Source: Ciceribacter sp. L1K22 (GTDB taxonomy: Bacteria; Pseudomonadota; Alphaproteobacteria; Rhizobiales; Rhizobiaceae). Taken from it: a stretch of 64,000 nt of DNA. Made by a program: the position numbers and the translations under genes. Shown in pieces: positions 38,055-49,930 of this stretch. The notes under the pieces were generated by a model. That model saw only the letters and a list, made by a program, of their open reading frames with translations, was not told the DNA's origin and did no database searches. The stretch covers positions 744,001-808,000 of the forward strand of contig NZ_JAGFPK010000002.1 in assembly GCF_017599385.1 (NCBI RefSeq), written 5' to 3'. How positions within the stretch are numbered: position 1 is the stretch's first letter; each line of letters begins with the position of its first letter.

Positions 38055-38375
38055 TCAACGGCAGCCCGCGCCGCCGTTGTAGCTGTCGACGATGCAGACC
38101 GAGCCCGGCGTCTCCTGCAGGATGCTCCTGCGGATCGTGTACCGCTTGGCGCCGTCGGAATTGCCGATCGATCCGGTGGTGATGTTGTCGAAATCATCCG
38201 CGGTATAGGCAAGGCTCTTGTTGCCGCCGCCTCCGGCGAGCATCGGCGTCAGGATGAGCGAAAGCGCGATGGCCGCCGTCCCGAACAGCAAAGCCATGTT
38301 GAGCACACCGGTCCTGTTGGATTTGGGTTCCTTCCGCTCTGCGGAGCGAACGGTGTCCCAGAAATCCTTGTCCAT
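38055..38375 (-). CDS. Small single-membrane-span hypothetical protein
   Basis: The start is ATG 38375 (MDKDFWDTVRSAERK) with GAGGC upstream; 106 residues. There is one hydrophobic segment (MALLFGTAAIALSLILTPML, about residues 27-46), then a Gly run and a polar exported domain with two Cys near the end (VCIVDSYNGGAGC). No family is recognised with certainty. It lies 38 nt upstream of the Flp pilin gene on the same strand and may be co-transcribed. Confidence 0.65.
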   Translation of the reverse strand: MDKDFWDTVRSAERKEPKSNRTGVLNMALLFGTAAIALSLILTPMLAGGGGNKSLAYTADDFDNITTGSIGNSDGAKRYTIRRSILQETPGSVCIVDSYNGGAGCR

Positions 38376-38471
38376 GTTCAAAGCCTCACGCGGGAGTTAC
38401 GCACCCGTGGAAGGACCTTGCCCAAAGATGATAAACTTTTTCTTAAGATCGGTGCCCGATTTTAGCCTGTC

Positions 38472-38879
38472 CTAAAGGAGATCCTGGAGAAACGGGATCA
38501 AAGGCTCGTCGGCCGGCGGCATGGGGTAGTCGCGAAGCGCGTTGGCCCGCACCCACTTCACCGCCTGCCCCTCGCGCCCGTGGGGAATACCCTCGTAGCG
38601 GCGGCAGATATAGAGCGGCATCAGCAGGTGAAAGTCGTCATAGGTATGGCTGGCGAAGGTCAGCGGCGCAAGGCACGGGACCTTCGTCTGGATGCCGAGT
38701 TCCTCGTCGAGCTCGCGCACCAGCGTCTCCTCGGGCGTCTCGCCTGGCTCGACCTTGCCGCCGGGAAACTCCCAGAGACCGGCGAGCGCCTTGCCCTCGG
38801 GGCGCTGCGACAGCAGGATGCGGCCGTCGCTGTCGACGAGCGCGCAGGCGGCGACGAGCAGGATCTTGCGTTCGCTCAT
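38472..38879 (-). CDS. mutT: MutT-type (deoxy)nucleoside triphosphate pyrophosphohydrolase
   Basis: A 135-residue Nudix protein starting at ATG 38879, overlapping the stop of the GNAT gene by 4 nt. The Nudix box is GGKVEPGETPEETLVRELDE followed by ELGI. Length and the LLSQRPEGKALAGLWEFPGG context fit MutT, which removes 8-oxo-dGTP. It closes the argJ-GNAT-mutT operon. Confidence 0.92.
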   Translation of the reverse strand: MSERKILLVAACALVDSDGRILLSQRPEGKALAGLWEFPGGKVEPGETPEETLVRELDEELGIQTKVPCLAPLTFASHTYDDFHLLMPLYICRRYEGIPHGREGQAVKWVRANALRDYPMPPADEPLIPFLQDLL

Positions 38880-39664
38880 CCCGCTCTCCCCGGCCGCCAG
38901 TAGTGATAACGATAGGCTTCCTTGAAGCCGAACTTGGCATAGAGCGCCAGCGCCGCCGCATTCTCCGCCTCGACCTGCAGCCAGGCGGTACGGGCGCCGC
39001 GCAGCCGCGCCCAGCGCAGTGCCGTCGACAAGATCTCGGTTCCAAGGCCCTGCCTGCGGGCGGACGAAGCGACACAGAGCGCGAGAATCCCGGCGAGGTC
39101 GTTGTCCTGCACGCAAAGCGCTGTCGCGACCGGACCGGTCTCGGCATCGCCGACCATGAACAGTCCGCTCGGCGGCTTGATCGCCGTCAGCACCTCGGCG
39201 AGCCCCGGCTTGGCAGACGGGCTTTCGCCCGACAGCGAGAGATAGGCATCGACGAAGCGGCCGATGTCATGACTTGGCAGATGGTCCATGGTATCGGGCA
39301 ATTCGCTGGCGGCGAGATCGGTGGTCATGACGACGACGCTCTCGAACCGTTCCCAGCCCTCATGCACGATGTGATCGAGCACCGCCACCGGCGTCAGCGG
39401 CGTCTCACGCAGCAGGAGCGGACGGCCATGGGACGCGAAGCGACGGGCGGCCTTGCCGAGACGCTGGGCGATATCGCGGCTGTCGGAGGGATCGAGCGGG
39501 ACGACGCAGTTCAGCCGCTTGGAGCCATAACCGCCATTCAGGCGTACCTGCCAGCTGCCGTCATACTGGACGGCCGCCGCAGGCCAGGCGCGGAAGCCGA
39601 CGGCCTCGAGCCGCCGCACCAGGGGCAGGTTCGCCCCGCGCCCCATGTCGGATGCCGGCACCAT
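38876..39664 (-). CDS. GNAT-family N-acetyltransferase
   Basis: The start is ATG 39664, sharing a base with the argJ stop (TGATG); 262 residues. The frame is open further upstream through argJ in another frame, but that is a shadow. The GNAT core lies at the C-terminus: ILALCVASSARRQGLGTEIL (acetyl-CoA loop RRQGLG) and WLQVEAENAAALALYAKFGF. The N-terminal half is a degenerate GNAT-like domain (VPLDPSDSRDIAQRL). The substrate is unknown. The order argJ-GNAT-mutT is conserved in Rhizobiaceae. Confidence 0.85.
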   Translation of the reverse strand: MVPASDMGRGANLPLVRRLEAVGFRAWPAAAVQYDGSWQVRLNGGYGSKRLNCVVPLDPSDSRDIAQRLGKAARRFASHGRPLLLRETPLTPVAVLDHIVHEGWERFESVVVMTTDLAASELPDTMDHLPSHDIGRFVDAYLSLSGESPSAKPGLAEVLTAIKPPSGLFMVGDAETGPVATALCVQDNDLAGILALCVASSARRQGLGTEILSTALRWARLRGARTAWLQVEAENAAALALYAKFGFKEAYRYHYWRPGRAG

Positions 39665-40905
39665 CAGCTGCGATAATCCCCGTTGATCGCCACGTATTCC
39701 TTGGTGAGGTCGCAGGTCCAGACCGTCGCCTTGCCATTGCCGAGACCGATCTCGACCTTGAGCGGAATGTCTTCCTGCTTCATCACGGCGGTTGCCGCAG
39801 CTTCCGAATAGTCCGGATCGCGCTCGCCATCGACGGCGACGCGGACGTCGCCGAACCAGATCGCCAGACGGTCGCGGTCGGCCATTTCGCCGGACTTGCC
39901 GACCGCCATGACGACGCGGCCCCAGTTGGCGTCCTCGCCGGCGAGGGCGGTCTTGACCAGCGGCGAATTGGCGATCGAAAGCCCGATCCGCTTGGCGGCG
40001 GCATCGCTCTCGGCACCGGTGACAGTGATCTCCAGCATCTTGCGGGCGCCCTCGCCGTCCCGAACAACCTGCAAGGCAAGGTCCTTCAGCAGATCGGCAA
40101 GTGCCATGCGAAACGAACCGAGCGCCGGATCGTCGGCCGTCTCGATCCGTGCCTGTCCGTCGGTCGAAGCGGCCCCGGTGGCAAACAGCATCAGCGTGTC
40201 GGAGGTCGAGGTGTCGCTGTCGACGGTGATGGAATTGAATGTCGCCTCGACCGAACCGGACAGCAGCGCCTGCAGCGCGACCGGCGCGATGTCGGCATCG
40301 GTGACCACGAAGGAGAGCATCGTGGCCATGTCGGGGGCGATCATGCCGGCACCCTTGGCGATGCCGTTGATCGTGACCTTGACGCCGCCGATCTCGGCAG
40401 AGCGCGTCGCGACCTTGGGATAGGTGTCCGTGGTCATGATCGCCTTGGCGGCTTCGAGCCAAAAATCGCCCGTGGCCGACTTTGCCATGTCGCCCAGCAC
40501 GCCGGAGAACTTCGTCGCATCGAGCGGCTCGCCGATCACGCCGGTCGAGGCCAGATAGATCTCGTTCTCGCCGCAGCCGAGCGCCTGCGCCGCCGACTTC
40601 GCCGTCAGCGCCGTCGACTCGCGGCCCTTCTTGCCAGTGAAGGCATTGGCATTGCCGGAATTGACGACGACGCCCCGGGCCACGCCATGCGGAAGATTGG
40701 CGCGGCAGAAGTCGACCGGCGCCGACGGACACTTCGACTTCGTGAACACCCCGGCGACCGAGGCCGGGCGGTCGAACACCATCATCAGCACGTCGGTGCG
40801 GTTCTTGTACTTGATGCCGGCGGAGGCCGTTGACATCGATACGCCGCGAACGGCCGGCATGTCGGGATAGGACTTGGGAGCGAGGGGAGATACGGTCGCG
40901 GACAT
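39664..40905 (-). CDS. argJ: Bifunctional ornithine acetyltransferase / N-acetylglutamate synthase
   Basis: A 413-residue ArgJ. The autocleavage and nucleophile motif is [20 protein letters not shown], with Thr of the ATML step. The C-terminus [15 protein letters not shown] carries the family ending. It transfers acetyl from N-acetylornithine to glutamate in the cyclic arginine pathway. A terminator hairpin separates it from the PPIase gene, so argJ probably has its own promoter. Confidence 0.96.
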   Translation of the reverse strand: MSATVSPLAPKSYPDMPAVRGVSMSTASAGIKYKNRTDVLMMVFDRPASVAGVFTKSKCPSAPVDFCRANLPHGVARGVVVNSGNANAFTGKKGRESTALTAKSAAQALGCGENEIYLASTGVIGEPLDATKFSGVLGDMAKSATGDFWLEAAKAIMTTDTYPKVATRSAEIGGVKVTINGIAKGAGMIAPDMATMLSFVVTDADIAPVALQALLSGSVEATFNSITVDSDTSTSDTLMLFATGAASTDGQARIETADDPALGSFRMALADLLKDLALQVVRDGEGARKMLEITVTGAESDAAAKRIGLSIANSPLVKTALAGEDANWGRVVMAVGKSGEMADRDRLAIWFGDVRVAVDGERDPDYSEAAATAVMKQEDIPLKVEIGLGNGKATVWTCDLTKEYVAINGDYRS

Positions 40906-40921
40906 GGCTCTGGAACCTGAA

Positions 40922-40949
40922 TGAGAAAGGACCCGCGAAACGCGGGTCC
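40922..40949 (-). terminator. Terminator between PPIase gene and argJ
   Basis: A perfect 9-bp stem GGACCCGCG / CGCGGGTCC with a 3-nt loop (plus-strand 40929-40949). On the minus strand it is followed by TTTCTCATT. It lies 27 nt beyond the PPIase stop. Confidence 0.75.
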
Positions 40950-40975
40950 GGCAGAGTTTCGGAATGAAGCCGAAA

Positions 40976-41827
40976 TCAGGGCTTCTTGTTGACGTCCTCG
41001 TAGCCCTTGCGGAGTGCCTCGTCGACGATCTCGATCTTGGCCTCGGCCTTGGCCTTCTCGATCAGCTCGAGATACTTGTCGCGCATCACAAGCTGACGAA
41101 CCTGCTGGCCGACCTCTTCGAGGCTCGGCGGAGCGGCGGTGCGCTTGTCCTCGAGCTTGATGACGTGGAAGCCGAACTGCGACTGCACCGGCGTCTTGGT
41201 GTAGGCGCCCTTCTCGAGCGCGAAGGCTGCTTCCTCGAATTCGGGAACCATGCGGCCCCTGGTGAAATAGCCGAGATCGCCGCCTTCCGACTTGTTCGGG
41301 TCGGTCGACTTCTCCTTGGCGATCTCGATGAAATCCTTGCCGGCGTCGAGATCGGCGATAATCGCCTTGGCCTCTTCCTCGGTCTTCACGAGGATGTGGC
41401 GGGCGCGGACCTCTTCCTGCTGCGGCAGGGCGGCAACTTCCTTGTCGTAGCGCGCCTTCACGTCGGCGTCGGTGACGGCATCGATGACGTGCTTCTTGAA
41501 GTAGGCGTTGTGCAGCTCGCGCTCGGCGATGAACTGCATGCGGCGCTGGAAATCGGCGTCATCGCGCATGCCTTCCTTGTCGGCATTGCCGGCAAGCAGC
41601 TTGACATCGATGGCACCGGAAAGCGCAGCGACCTTCTTCTGTTCTTCCGGAAGCTGGGCAAGCTGCGGGTCGAGATTGGCAACGGCGAGGTCGAGCTCGG
41701 ACTGGCGGATTTCCATGTCGCCCACCTTTGCGACGACCGCATCCGCGGCGTCTTCGGCAATGGCGATAACAGGAGCGCCGACGACGGCGAGGCAGGCGGT
41801 CAGGGCAAGGATATGTTGGCGCAACAT
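40976..41827 (-). CDS. Exported parvulin-type peptidyl-prolyl isomerase
   Basis: A 283-residue protein with a signal peptide ([22 protein letters not shown]). An N-terminal SurA/PrsA-like chaperone region ([20 protein letters not shown]) precedes a rotamase domain: [55 protein letters not shown]. By family it helps to fold outer-membrane or periplasmic proteins. It is divergent from secA, consistent with a protein-export theme, and ends at a terminator before argJ. Confidence 0.93.
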   Translation of the reverse strand: MLRQHILALTACLAVVGAPVIAIAEDAADAVVAKVGDMEIRQSELDLAVANLDPQLAQLPEEQKKVAALSGAIDVKLLAGNADKEGMRDDADFQRRMQFIAERELHNAYFKKHVIDAVTDADVKARYDKEVAALPQQEEVRARHILVKTEEEAKAIIADLDAGKDFIEIAKEKSTDPNKSEGGDLGYFTRGRMVPEFEEAAFALEKGAYTKTPVQSQFGFHVIKLEDKRTAAPPSLEEVGQQVRQLVMRDKYLELIEKAKAEAKIEIVDEALRKGYEDVNKKP

Positions 41828-42071
41828 TCAAACTACCTTTCGGATGAAACCATGATTTCGAACCGATCTCGTCCGGTTCAATAGTGTCAAAAGCACGACG
41901 GGACGCCACTTTCACGCCGAGTTGTGCCGTTGACATCATTCGACCCCCCTCTTATCTGTCACGCAACCTCGCGTCCAGAGAGTTTCAGGCCGCGGTATGC
42001 CCATTTGCCGGGGGCCGGACCCGTCGGACCCGACCGGAACAGACTGTACGGAAGTCAGAAAGGACCACTTG

Positions 42072-44774
<2,703 letters not shown>

Positions 44775-44794
44775 GCCAAAGCACGAGATGCAAA

Positions 44795-44834
44795 GAAAGA
44801 AGCGGGCGTCGAAAGGCGCCCGCTTCTTTCGTTC
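44795..44834 (+). terminator. Terminator of secA
   Basis: A perfect 14-bp stem GAAAGAAGCGGGCG / CGCCCGCTTCTTTC with an 8-nt loop lies 20 nt after the secA stop. The stem itself carries the A- and T-rich ends. Confidence 0.85.
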
Positions 44835-44985
44835 ATGCTGCTGACCTTCGAGTGGCTTCGCCGTTCCCATTCTCCAACACAGCGCAAGCGTCGCGAAGGC
44901 TTATCGGGCTAGCTGCTGGGGTTGAGGTAAAATGTGGGTGGCCCCGGCGCTTTCGTCGGGCTGCGAGAGGCGTCGGAGCTGGAAT

Positions 44986-47130
44986 ATGGCGAAGCCGAAT
45001 GTCGATCAGATCCTGTTCAAGGCGAACGCCCATGCGAAGAAGGGCGAAACGGGACCCGCACGGCAGCTCTACGAGGCCGTGCTCAGGATGGCACCAGCCA
45101 ACAAACTCGCGAGACAGGGCCTCGAACGCCTGGGCGCAGCACCCGCACCCTCGATCGAGGTGACGCTGACGGCGGAACTGGCCAAGCTCTACAAGCTCGG
45201 CGCGTTCGGAGTCCTGCGGCCGAGATTGACCAAGGCGCTCCAGGCATTTCCAAACAACAGGATGCTATGGATATTGACTGCCAACGTCGAACGGGCCGAA
45301 GGCCGTTTCGACAGGGCGATTGACGCCTTCCGGCGGGTGACTGAAATCGATCCGGGTTATCCGGACGGTCACAATGATCTCGGCATCTATCTCAAGGCCG
45401 AAGGCCTTCTTGACGAGGCTGAGGTATCGATCCGGCGCGCCATCGCGCTGCGGCCGGATTACCCGGAAGCCCACAACAATCTCGGCAACGTGCTGAGGGC
45501 GCTTGGGCGGCTGGACGAGGCGCTTGAATGCTACAAACAGGCGCTTGGCCTGCGACCGGATTACATCGAAGCACACAACAACATGGGCAACCTGTTGCAG
45601 GATCAGGGCCGGGCCGGCGCCGAGGACAGCTATCGCAGGGCGCTCGAACTCAACCCGGATTTCGGCGAGGCCCACTACAATTACGGCTCGGCGCTTGAAG
45701 ACCAGGGCCGGCTCGATGAGGCGATGGAAAGCTATCGCCGGGCGCTGGAACTGAAGCCCGACTTCGACTTCGTGAAGGGCCAGCTTCTCCATCTGCGGCA
45801 GATGACCTGCGACTGGAGCGTCTGGCCGGAGATCGACGCTGCCCTGCCGACCCTCGGTATCGTCGGCGACCGCGTTCCGCCCTTCGTGACCCTGGCGATG
45901 GAGGATAATCCGGAGCGGCAGTTGCAACGCTCGATCCACTGGCGCGAGAAGAGCTATTCGGTAACGCCGACAGTGTCCGCCCTTCCCGCCGCGAAAAGCG
46001 GCAAGATCCGTATCGGCTATTTCAGCGCCGACTTTTACGACCACGCCACCCTCTACCTGATGGCGGGTCTGCTCAGGCTGCACGACCGCACCCGGTTCGA
46101 GATCTACACCTACGGCTATGGACGAACCCAGCACGGCATCTGGCGCGACCAGATGATCGCCGAGGTCGATGCCTACACTGAGCTGCGCGGTGTGTCGGAC
46201 GAGCAGGCGGCCGACCTGGTGCGCCACCATCGGCTCGACATCGCCATTGACCTCAAGGGCTATACCAAGCACACCCGAAGCGAACTCTTCGCAAGGCGCC
46301 TGGCGCCGCTGCAGATCAACTACCTCGGCTATCCCGGCAGCATGGGCGCCGATTTCATCGATTATCTCGTTGCCGACCATATCGTGGTTCCGCCGCAGGA
46401 ACGCCGGCATTACTCGGAAAATGTGATCTTCCTGCCTGGCTCCTACCAGCCGAACGACGACCATCGCAGGATCGCCGACAGCCCGACAACCCGCTCGATG
46501 TTCGGTCTGCCCGACGATGCGTTCGTCTTCTGTAGCTTCAACAACAGCTACAAGATCGGCCCGCGCGAGTTCGACATCTGGATGCGCGTGCTGAAGGCCG
46601 TCGACGGCAGCGTACTTTGGCTCCTGCGCGCCAATCGCTGGGTCGAGGCGAACCTGCGGCGCGAGGCGGCCGCGCGAGGCGTCGATCCAGCGCGGCTCAT
46701 CTTTGCCGCCAACACGCCGCATGCCGAACACCTGTCTCGCCACAAGCACGCGGACCTGTTCCTCGACAGCTTTGCCGTGAACGCGCACACGACGGCGAGC
46801 GACGCGCTTTGGGCCGGACTGCCGGTGGTGACGCGCAAGGGGCGCCAGTTTGCCGCCCGGGTCGCTGCGAGCCTGCTGCACGCCGTCGATCTCGGCGATC
46901 TCGTGACCGACAGCGACGAAGCCTACGAGGCGCTGGTCCTTGATCTCGCCCACGATCCGGAACGTCTGGAAGATGTCAGGACACGGCTCGGCAAAGGTCG
47001 CACCCGCGCGGGCTCGCTCTTCGATACCGCGACCTACACACGGCATTTCGAGTCGGCACTCGCCGAGGCCCATCGCCGTCGCCTGGAAGGGCTACCGCCC
47101 GCAGATTTTACCATCGGAGCCGACGCCTGA
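44986..47130 (+). CDS. TPR-GT41 glycosyltransferase (bacterial O-GlcNAc-transferase-like)
   Basis: The start is ATG 44986 (MAKPNVDQILFKANA) with GGAG 8 nt upstream; 714 residues. Residues about 1-270 are TPR repeats (PDYPEAHNNLGNVLRALGRL, PDYIEAHNNMGNLLQDQGR, PDFGEAHYNYGSALEDQGRL). Residues about 340-700 are the SPINDLY/OGT catalytic region: RIGYFSADFYDHATLYLMAG, LQINYLGYPGSMGADFIDYL, LPGSYQPND, VFCSFNNSYKIGPREFDIW and DLFLDSFAVNAHTTASDALW. By family it transfers a sugar from a UDP-sugar onto proteins or another acceptor in the cytoplasm. It is followed by a flippase and an acetyltransferase gene, which hints at a glycan export unit. Confidence 0.92.
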   Translation: MAKPNVDQILFKANAHAKKGETGPARQLYEAVLRMAPANKLARQGLERLGAAPAPSIEVTLTAELAKLYKLGAFGVLRPRLTKALQAFPNNRMLWILTANVERAEGRFDRAIDAFRRVTEIDPGYPDGHNDLGIYLKAEGLLDEAEVSIRRAIALRPDYPEAHNNLGNVLRALGRLDEALECYKQALGLRPDYIEAHNNMGNLLQDQGRAGAEDSYRRALELNPDFGEAHYNYGSALEDQGRLDEAMESYRRALELKPDFDFVKGQLLHLRQMTCDWSVWPEIDAALPTLGIVGDRVPPFVTLAMEDNPERQLQRSIHWREKSYSVTPTVSALPAAKSGKIRIGYFSADFYDHATLYLMAGLLRLHDRTRFEIYTYGYGRTQHGIWRDQMIAEVDAYTELRGVSDEQAADLVRHHRLDIAIDLKGYTKHTRSELFARRLAPLQINYLGYPGSMGADFIDYLVADHIVVPPQERRHYSENVIFLPGSYQPNDDHRRIADSPTTRSMFGLPDDAFVFCSFNNSYKIGPREFDIWMRVLKAVDGSVLWLLRANRWVEANLRREAAARGVDPARLIFAANTPHAEHLSRHKHADLFLDSFAVNAHTTASDALWAGLPVVTRKGRQFAARVAASLLHAVDLGDLVTDSDEAYEALVLDLAHDPERLEDVRTRLGKGRTRAGSLFDTATYTRHFESALAEAHRRRLEGLPPADFTIGADA

Positions 47131-47228
47131 CAGCGACACTCGCCCAATCCTGGCGAGCGAAAAGAACTGTTTCTTAACCCTGATCTGACAACACTCGCCT
47201 TTGTTTCCCAGGTTCGAGTGAGCAGTGC

Positions 47229-48650
47229 GTGTCGATCATGGCGGTTGTCCAGACAGCGGAAAAGATGCTGCCGGCAGGCTTGCGCCAGCTGCTCGCGCCG
47301 GTGATGCTGCGGCTGGCGGGAACCTTCCTTGCCACCGACGAAACCGCCCGCGCCCAGCGCATGGCCCTGATCGCCTTCGTCATCCGCGTCGTCAGCGCCG
47401 GCATCGCCTTCTTCTCGCAGATCATCCAGGCCCGCCTGATGGGCGAGTTCGAATACGGCATCTTCGTCTTCGTCTGGGTGCTGGTGGTCCTGTTCGGCAA
47501 CCTCTCCTGCCTCGGCTTCCACACCGCAGTCATCCGCTTCCTGCCGCAATATGACGACGAGACCGAGCGCAGCGAAATCCGTGGCCTCACCGTTACGGCA
47601 CGCCTGTTCGCGATGTTTTCCGCCACCATGCTGGCGCTTGTCGGCTTCGCAGCGATGCATCTTCTCGGCGACCGGATCGAAGCCTACTACATGGTGCCGC
47701 TGTTCCTCGGCCTCATCGCCCTGCCGATGATTGCGCTCGGCGACGTGCTTGACGGCACGGCGCGCGCCAACAGCTGGCCTGTCGCCGCTCTGAGCCCCAC
47801 CTACATCATCCGCCCCACGCTGATCCTCGTCTTTATGCTGATCGCCGTGCTGTTCGGCGCGCCGCGCACCGCAACGACGGCAATGCAGGCAGCCCTTGCC
47901 GCAACCTATGTGACGACGCTCGTGCAGTTCATCTCGATCAACCTGCGCCTGCGCCGTCGCTTCGAGCGCGGGCCGCTGAAGATCGACTTCCTCGCCTGGT
48001 TCCGGGTGGCTTTGCCGATCTTCCTGATCGAGGGCTTCGGCTTCCTGCTCACCAATTCCGACGTCGTCGTCGTCGGCCTCTACCTTGAGCCGGACCAGGT
48101 CGCGATCTACTTTGCCGCGGCGAAGACCATGGCGCTGGTGCAGTTCGTCTATTTCGCGGTGAAAGCAGCCGCCGCACCCCGCTTTTCGGCGATGATGGCC
48201 GACGGTGACATGATGGCGCTCGCCACATTCGCCGGCACCACCAGCCGCTGGAGCTTCTGGCCGTCGCTGGGGATGGGTCTTGTCGTCCTGGCACTCGGCA
48301 CTTTTCTGCTGTCGCTGTTCGGCCCGGCCTTCGGCGCCGGCTACTATCTGATGGCGATCCTGTTCGCCGGCAGCCTCGCCAAGGCTCTCGTCGGCCCAGG
48401 CGAGGTGCTGCTGACCATGGCCGGGAGGCAGATGCTCTGCGTCGTGCTCTATGTCGCGGCACTCACCGTCAACATTGGCCTCAATGTAACACTCATTCCC
48501 CTCTACGGTCTGGCCGGCGCCGCGATCGCCACCGCCGCCGCCACCATGACCGAAGCGCTGCTGCTGCATATCGCGGTCAGACGTTCCCTGGGCATCGTGC
48601 TCTTCGCCTTTGCCGATCCGACCTCGCTGATGAAGAAAAGGGCGCAATGA
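47229..48650 (+). CDS. Polysaccharide flippase (Wzx/MVF-type)
   Basis: A 473-residue integral membrane protein starting at GTG 47229 (ATG 47238 is the alternative) with about 12-14 membrane segments. The order RLMGEFEYGIFVFVWVLVVL, LVGFAAMHLLGDRIEAYYMV and the conserved lengths match lipopolysaccharide biosynthesis or O-antigen flippases of the MATE/MVF superfamily. By family it moves lipid-linked saccharides across the inner membrane. It lies 98 nt after the GT41 gene and overlaps the next gene by 4 nt (ATGA). Confidence 0.88.
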   Translation: MSIMAVVQTAEKMLPAGLRQLLAPVMLRLAGTFLATDETARAQRMALIAFVIRVVSAGIAFFSQIIQARLMGEFEYGIFVFVWVLVVLFGNLSCLGFHTAVIRFLPQYDDETERSEIRGLTVTARLFAMFSATMLALVGFAAMHLLGDRIEAYYMVPLFLGLIALPMIALGDVLDGTARANSWPVAALSPTYIIRPTLILVFMLIAVLFGAPRTATTAMQAALAATYVTTLVQFISINLRLRRRFERGPLKIDFLAWFRVALPIFLIEGFGFLLTNSDVVVVGLYLEPDQVAIYFAAAKTMALVQFVYFAVKAAAAPRFSAMMADGDMMALATFAGTTSRWSFWPSLGMGLVVLALGTFLLSLFGPAFGAGYYLMAILFAGSLAKALVGPGEVLLTMAGRQMLCVVLYVAALTVNIGLNVTLIPLYGLAGAAIATAAATMTEALLLHIAVRRSLGIVLFAFADPTSLMKKRAQ

Positions 48651-49930
48651 CCATGCCCAACCCACCGATCTACGACGAAAGCGTCAACAGCAACGCCAAC
48701 CGCATGGTCGGCGCGCTGGCGAGCGTGCCGCGCGAGCGGCCCGTCGCCGACATCGAGCTCGAGATCGGGCGGCCCGGCCGCCGGCTGTTCCTGTATCCGG
48801 CCCGGATGGGCTACGATCTGCAGGAGGAACTGCAGTTCCTGACGAACCGGGCGATGGAACCGAACATCTTCTTCGCCGCCGGATTCCTGGCGCCGGCCAT
48901 GCCTCGGCTCGAGGACCGGCAGGTGCGGCTGGCCCTGATCCGCGACGACCGGAACAATCGCAGCCGCATGCGCATGCTGATGCCGTTCTCCGTCGAGAAA
49001 CCCGGCTTTTCCGTCGGTCCGTCGATCATTCGCGCCTGGTCGAACCCGTTCGGCCCGCTCGGCACGCCGCTGATCGACGCCGAGGAGGCGGCCGAAACGA
49101 TCGAGAACATGCTGGAGGCCTATGCGCTACCGGCATCGAAGCTGCCGGGCGTGCTGGTGCTGCCGGATCTGAGGCTGAATGGGATCGTCGCCCAGATGAT
49201 CAGGGCCCTGGCGATCAGCCGTGACCTGCCGCTAACGCTGACCAATACCTATCAGCGTCCGATGCTGAATAGCGACGAGGACGGCGAAACCTATCTCGCC
49301 GGCTCGCTTTCGAAACACCATCTGCGCGAGATGCGCCGCCAGTGGCGCCTGCTCGCCAAAGACGGCGGGCTCTCCTACAACGTCGCCCGCCAGCCGGAGG
49401 ACATTCGGGTGCGTATGGAGGAATTCCTGGCGCTCGAGGCAAGCGGCTGGAAGGGCAAGAAGCGCTCGGCCATGGTGATGGACCGCTACCGAGCCGCCTT
49501 TGCGCGCGAGGCGATCACCAATCTCGCCGATATCGACGCTGTGCGTATCCATACGCTCGACCTGAATGGCCAGGCGATCGCCTCCATGGTGGTGTTCATC
49601 ATGGGCGGCGAGGCTTATACTTGGAAGACCGCCTATGACGAGAGTTACGCACGCTTCTCACCGGGCAAGCTTTTGATGGTCGAGTTGACGAAATGGCATC
49701 TCGACGATGCCAATATCGAACGAACAGATTCCTGCGCCGTGCCGGACCATCCGATCATGAGCCGCTTCTGGCGTGAGCGGGAGGAAATGGGCACTTTGGT
49801 GATCGGCCTGGCCCGCAACAGCGACCGGGACGTGCGACAGGCGGCCAACCAACTGCACCTCTACCGCAATACCCGCAACATGGCCCGCATCCTGCGCGAC
49901 AAGATCCTCGCACGCCGCAACGACGACTGA
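48647..49930 (+). CDS. GNAT / BioF2-like (CelD/FemAB type) acetyltransferase
   Basis: A 427-residue protein overlapping the flippase stop. The C-terminal half has the double-GNAT BioF2-like pattern: SLSKHHLREMRRQWRLLAKD, FLALEASGWKGKKRSAM, IASMVVFIMGGEAYTWKTAY, DESYARFSPGKLLMVEL, TDSCAVPDHPIMSRFWRERE. Such proteins are common in exopolysaccharide or cellulose clusters and probably acylate a sugar or lipid. Its coupling to the flippase and GT41 genes supports a surface-glycan role. Its stop abuts the stop of the convergent acyl-CoA synthetase gene with no gap. Confidence 0.85.
   Translation: MTMPNPPIYDESVNSNANRMVGALASVPRERPVADIELEIGRPGRRLFLYPARMGYDLQEELQFLTNRAMEPNIFFAAGFLAPAMPRLEDRQVRLALIRDDRNNRSRMRMLMPFSVEKPGFSVGPSIIRAWSNPFGPLGTPLIDAEEAAETIENMLEAYALPASKLPGVLVLPDLRLNGIVAQMIRALAISRDLPLTLTNTYQRPMLNSDEDGETYLAGSLSKHHLREMRRQWRLLAKDGGLSYNVARQPEDIRVRMEEFLALEASGWKGKKRSAMVMDRYRAAFAREAITNLADIDAVRIHTLDLNGQAIASMVVFIMGGEAYTWKTAYDESYARFSPGKLLMVELTKWHLDDANIERTDSCAVPDHPIMSRFWREREEMGTLVIGLARNSDRDVRQAANQLHLYRNTRNMARILRDKILARRNDD

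Noticed and set aside
38876..40732. 618-codon frame read as a single fused protein
   Set aside because: Only its last 262 codons from ATG 39664 form a GNAT protein; the rest is an out-of-frame shadow of argJ.
47034..48665. 543-codon minus-strand frame opposite the flippase
   Set aside because: Hydrophilic shadow of a membrane-protein gene; no motifs.
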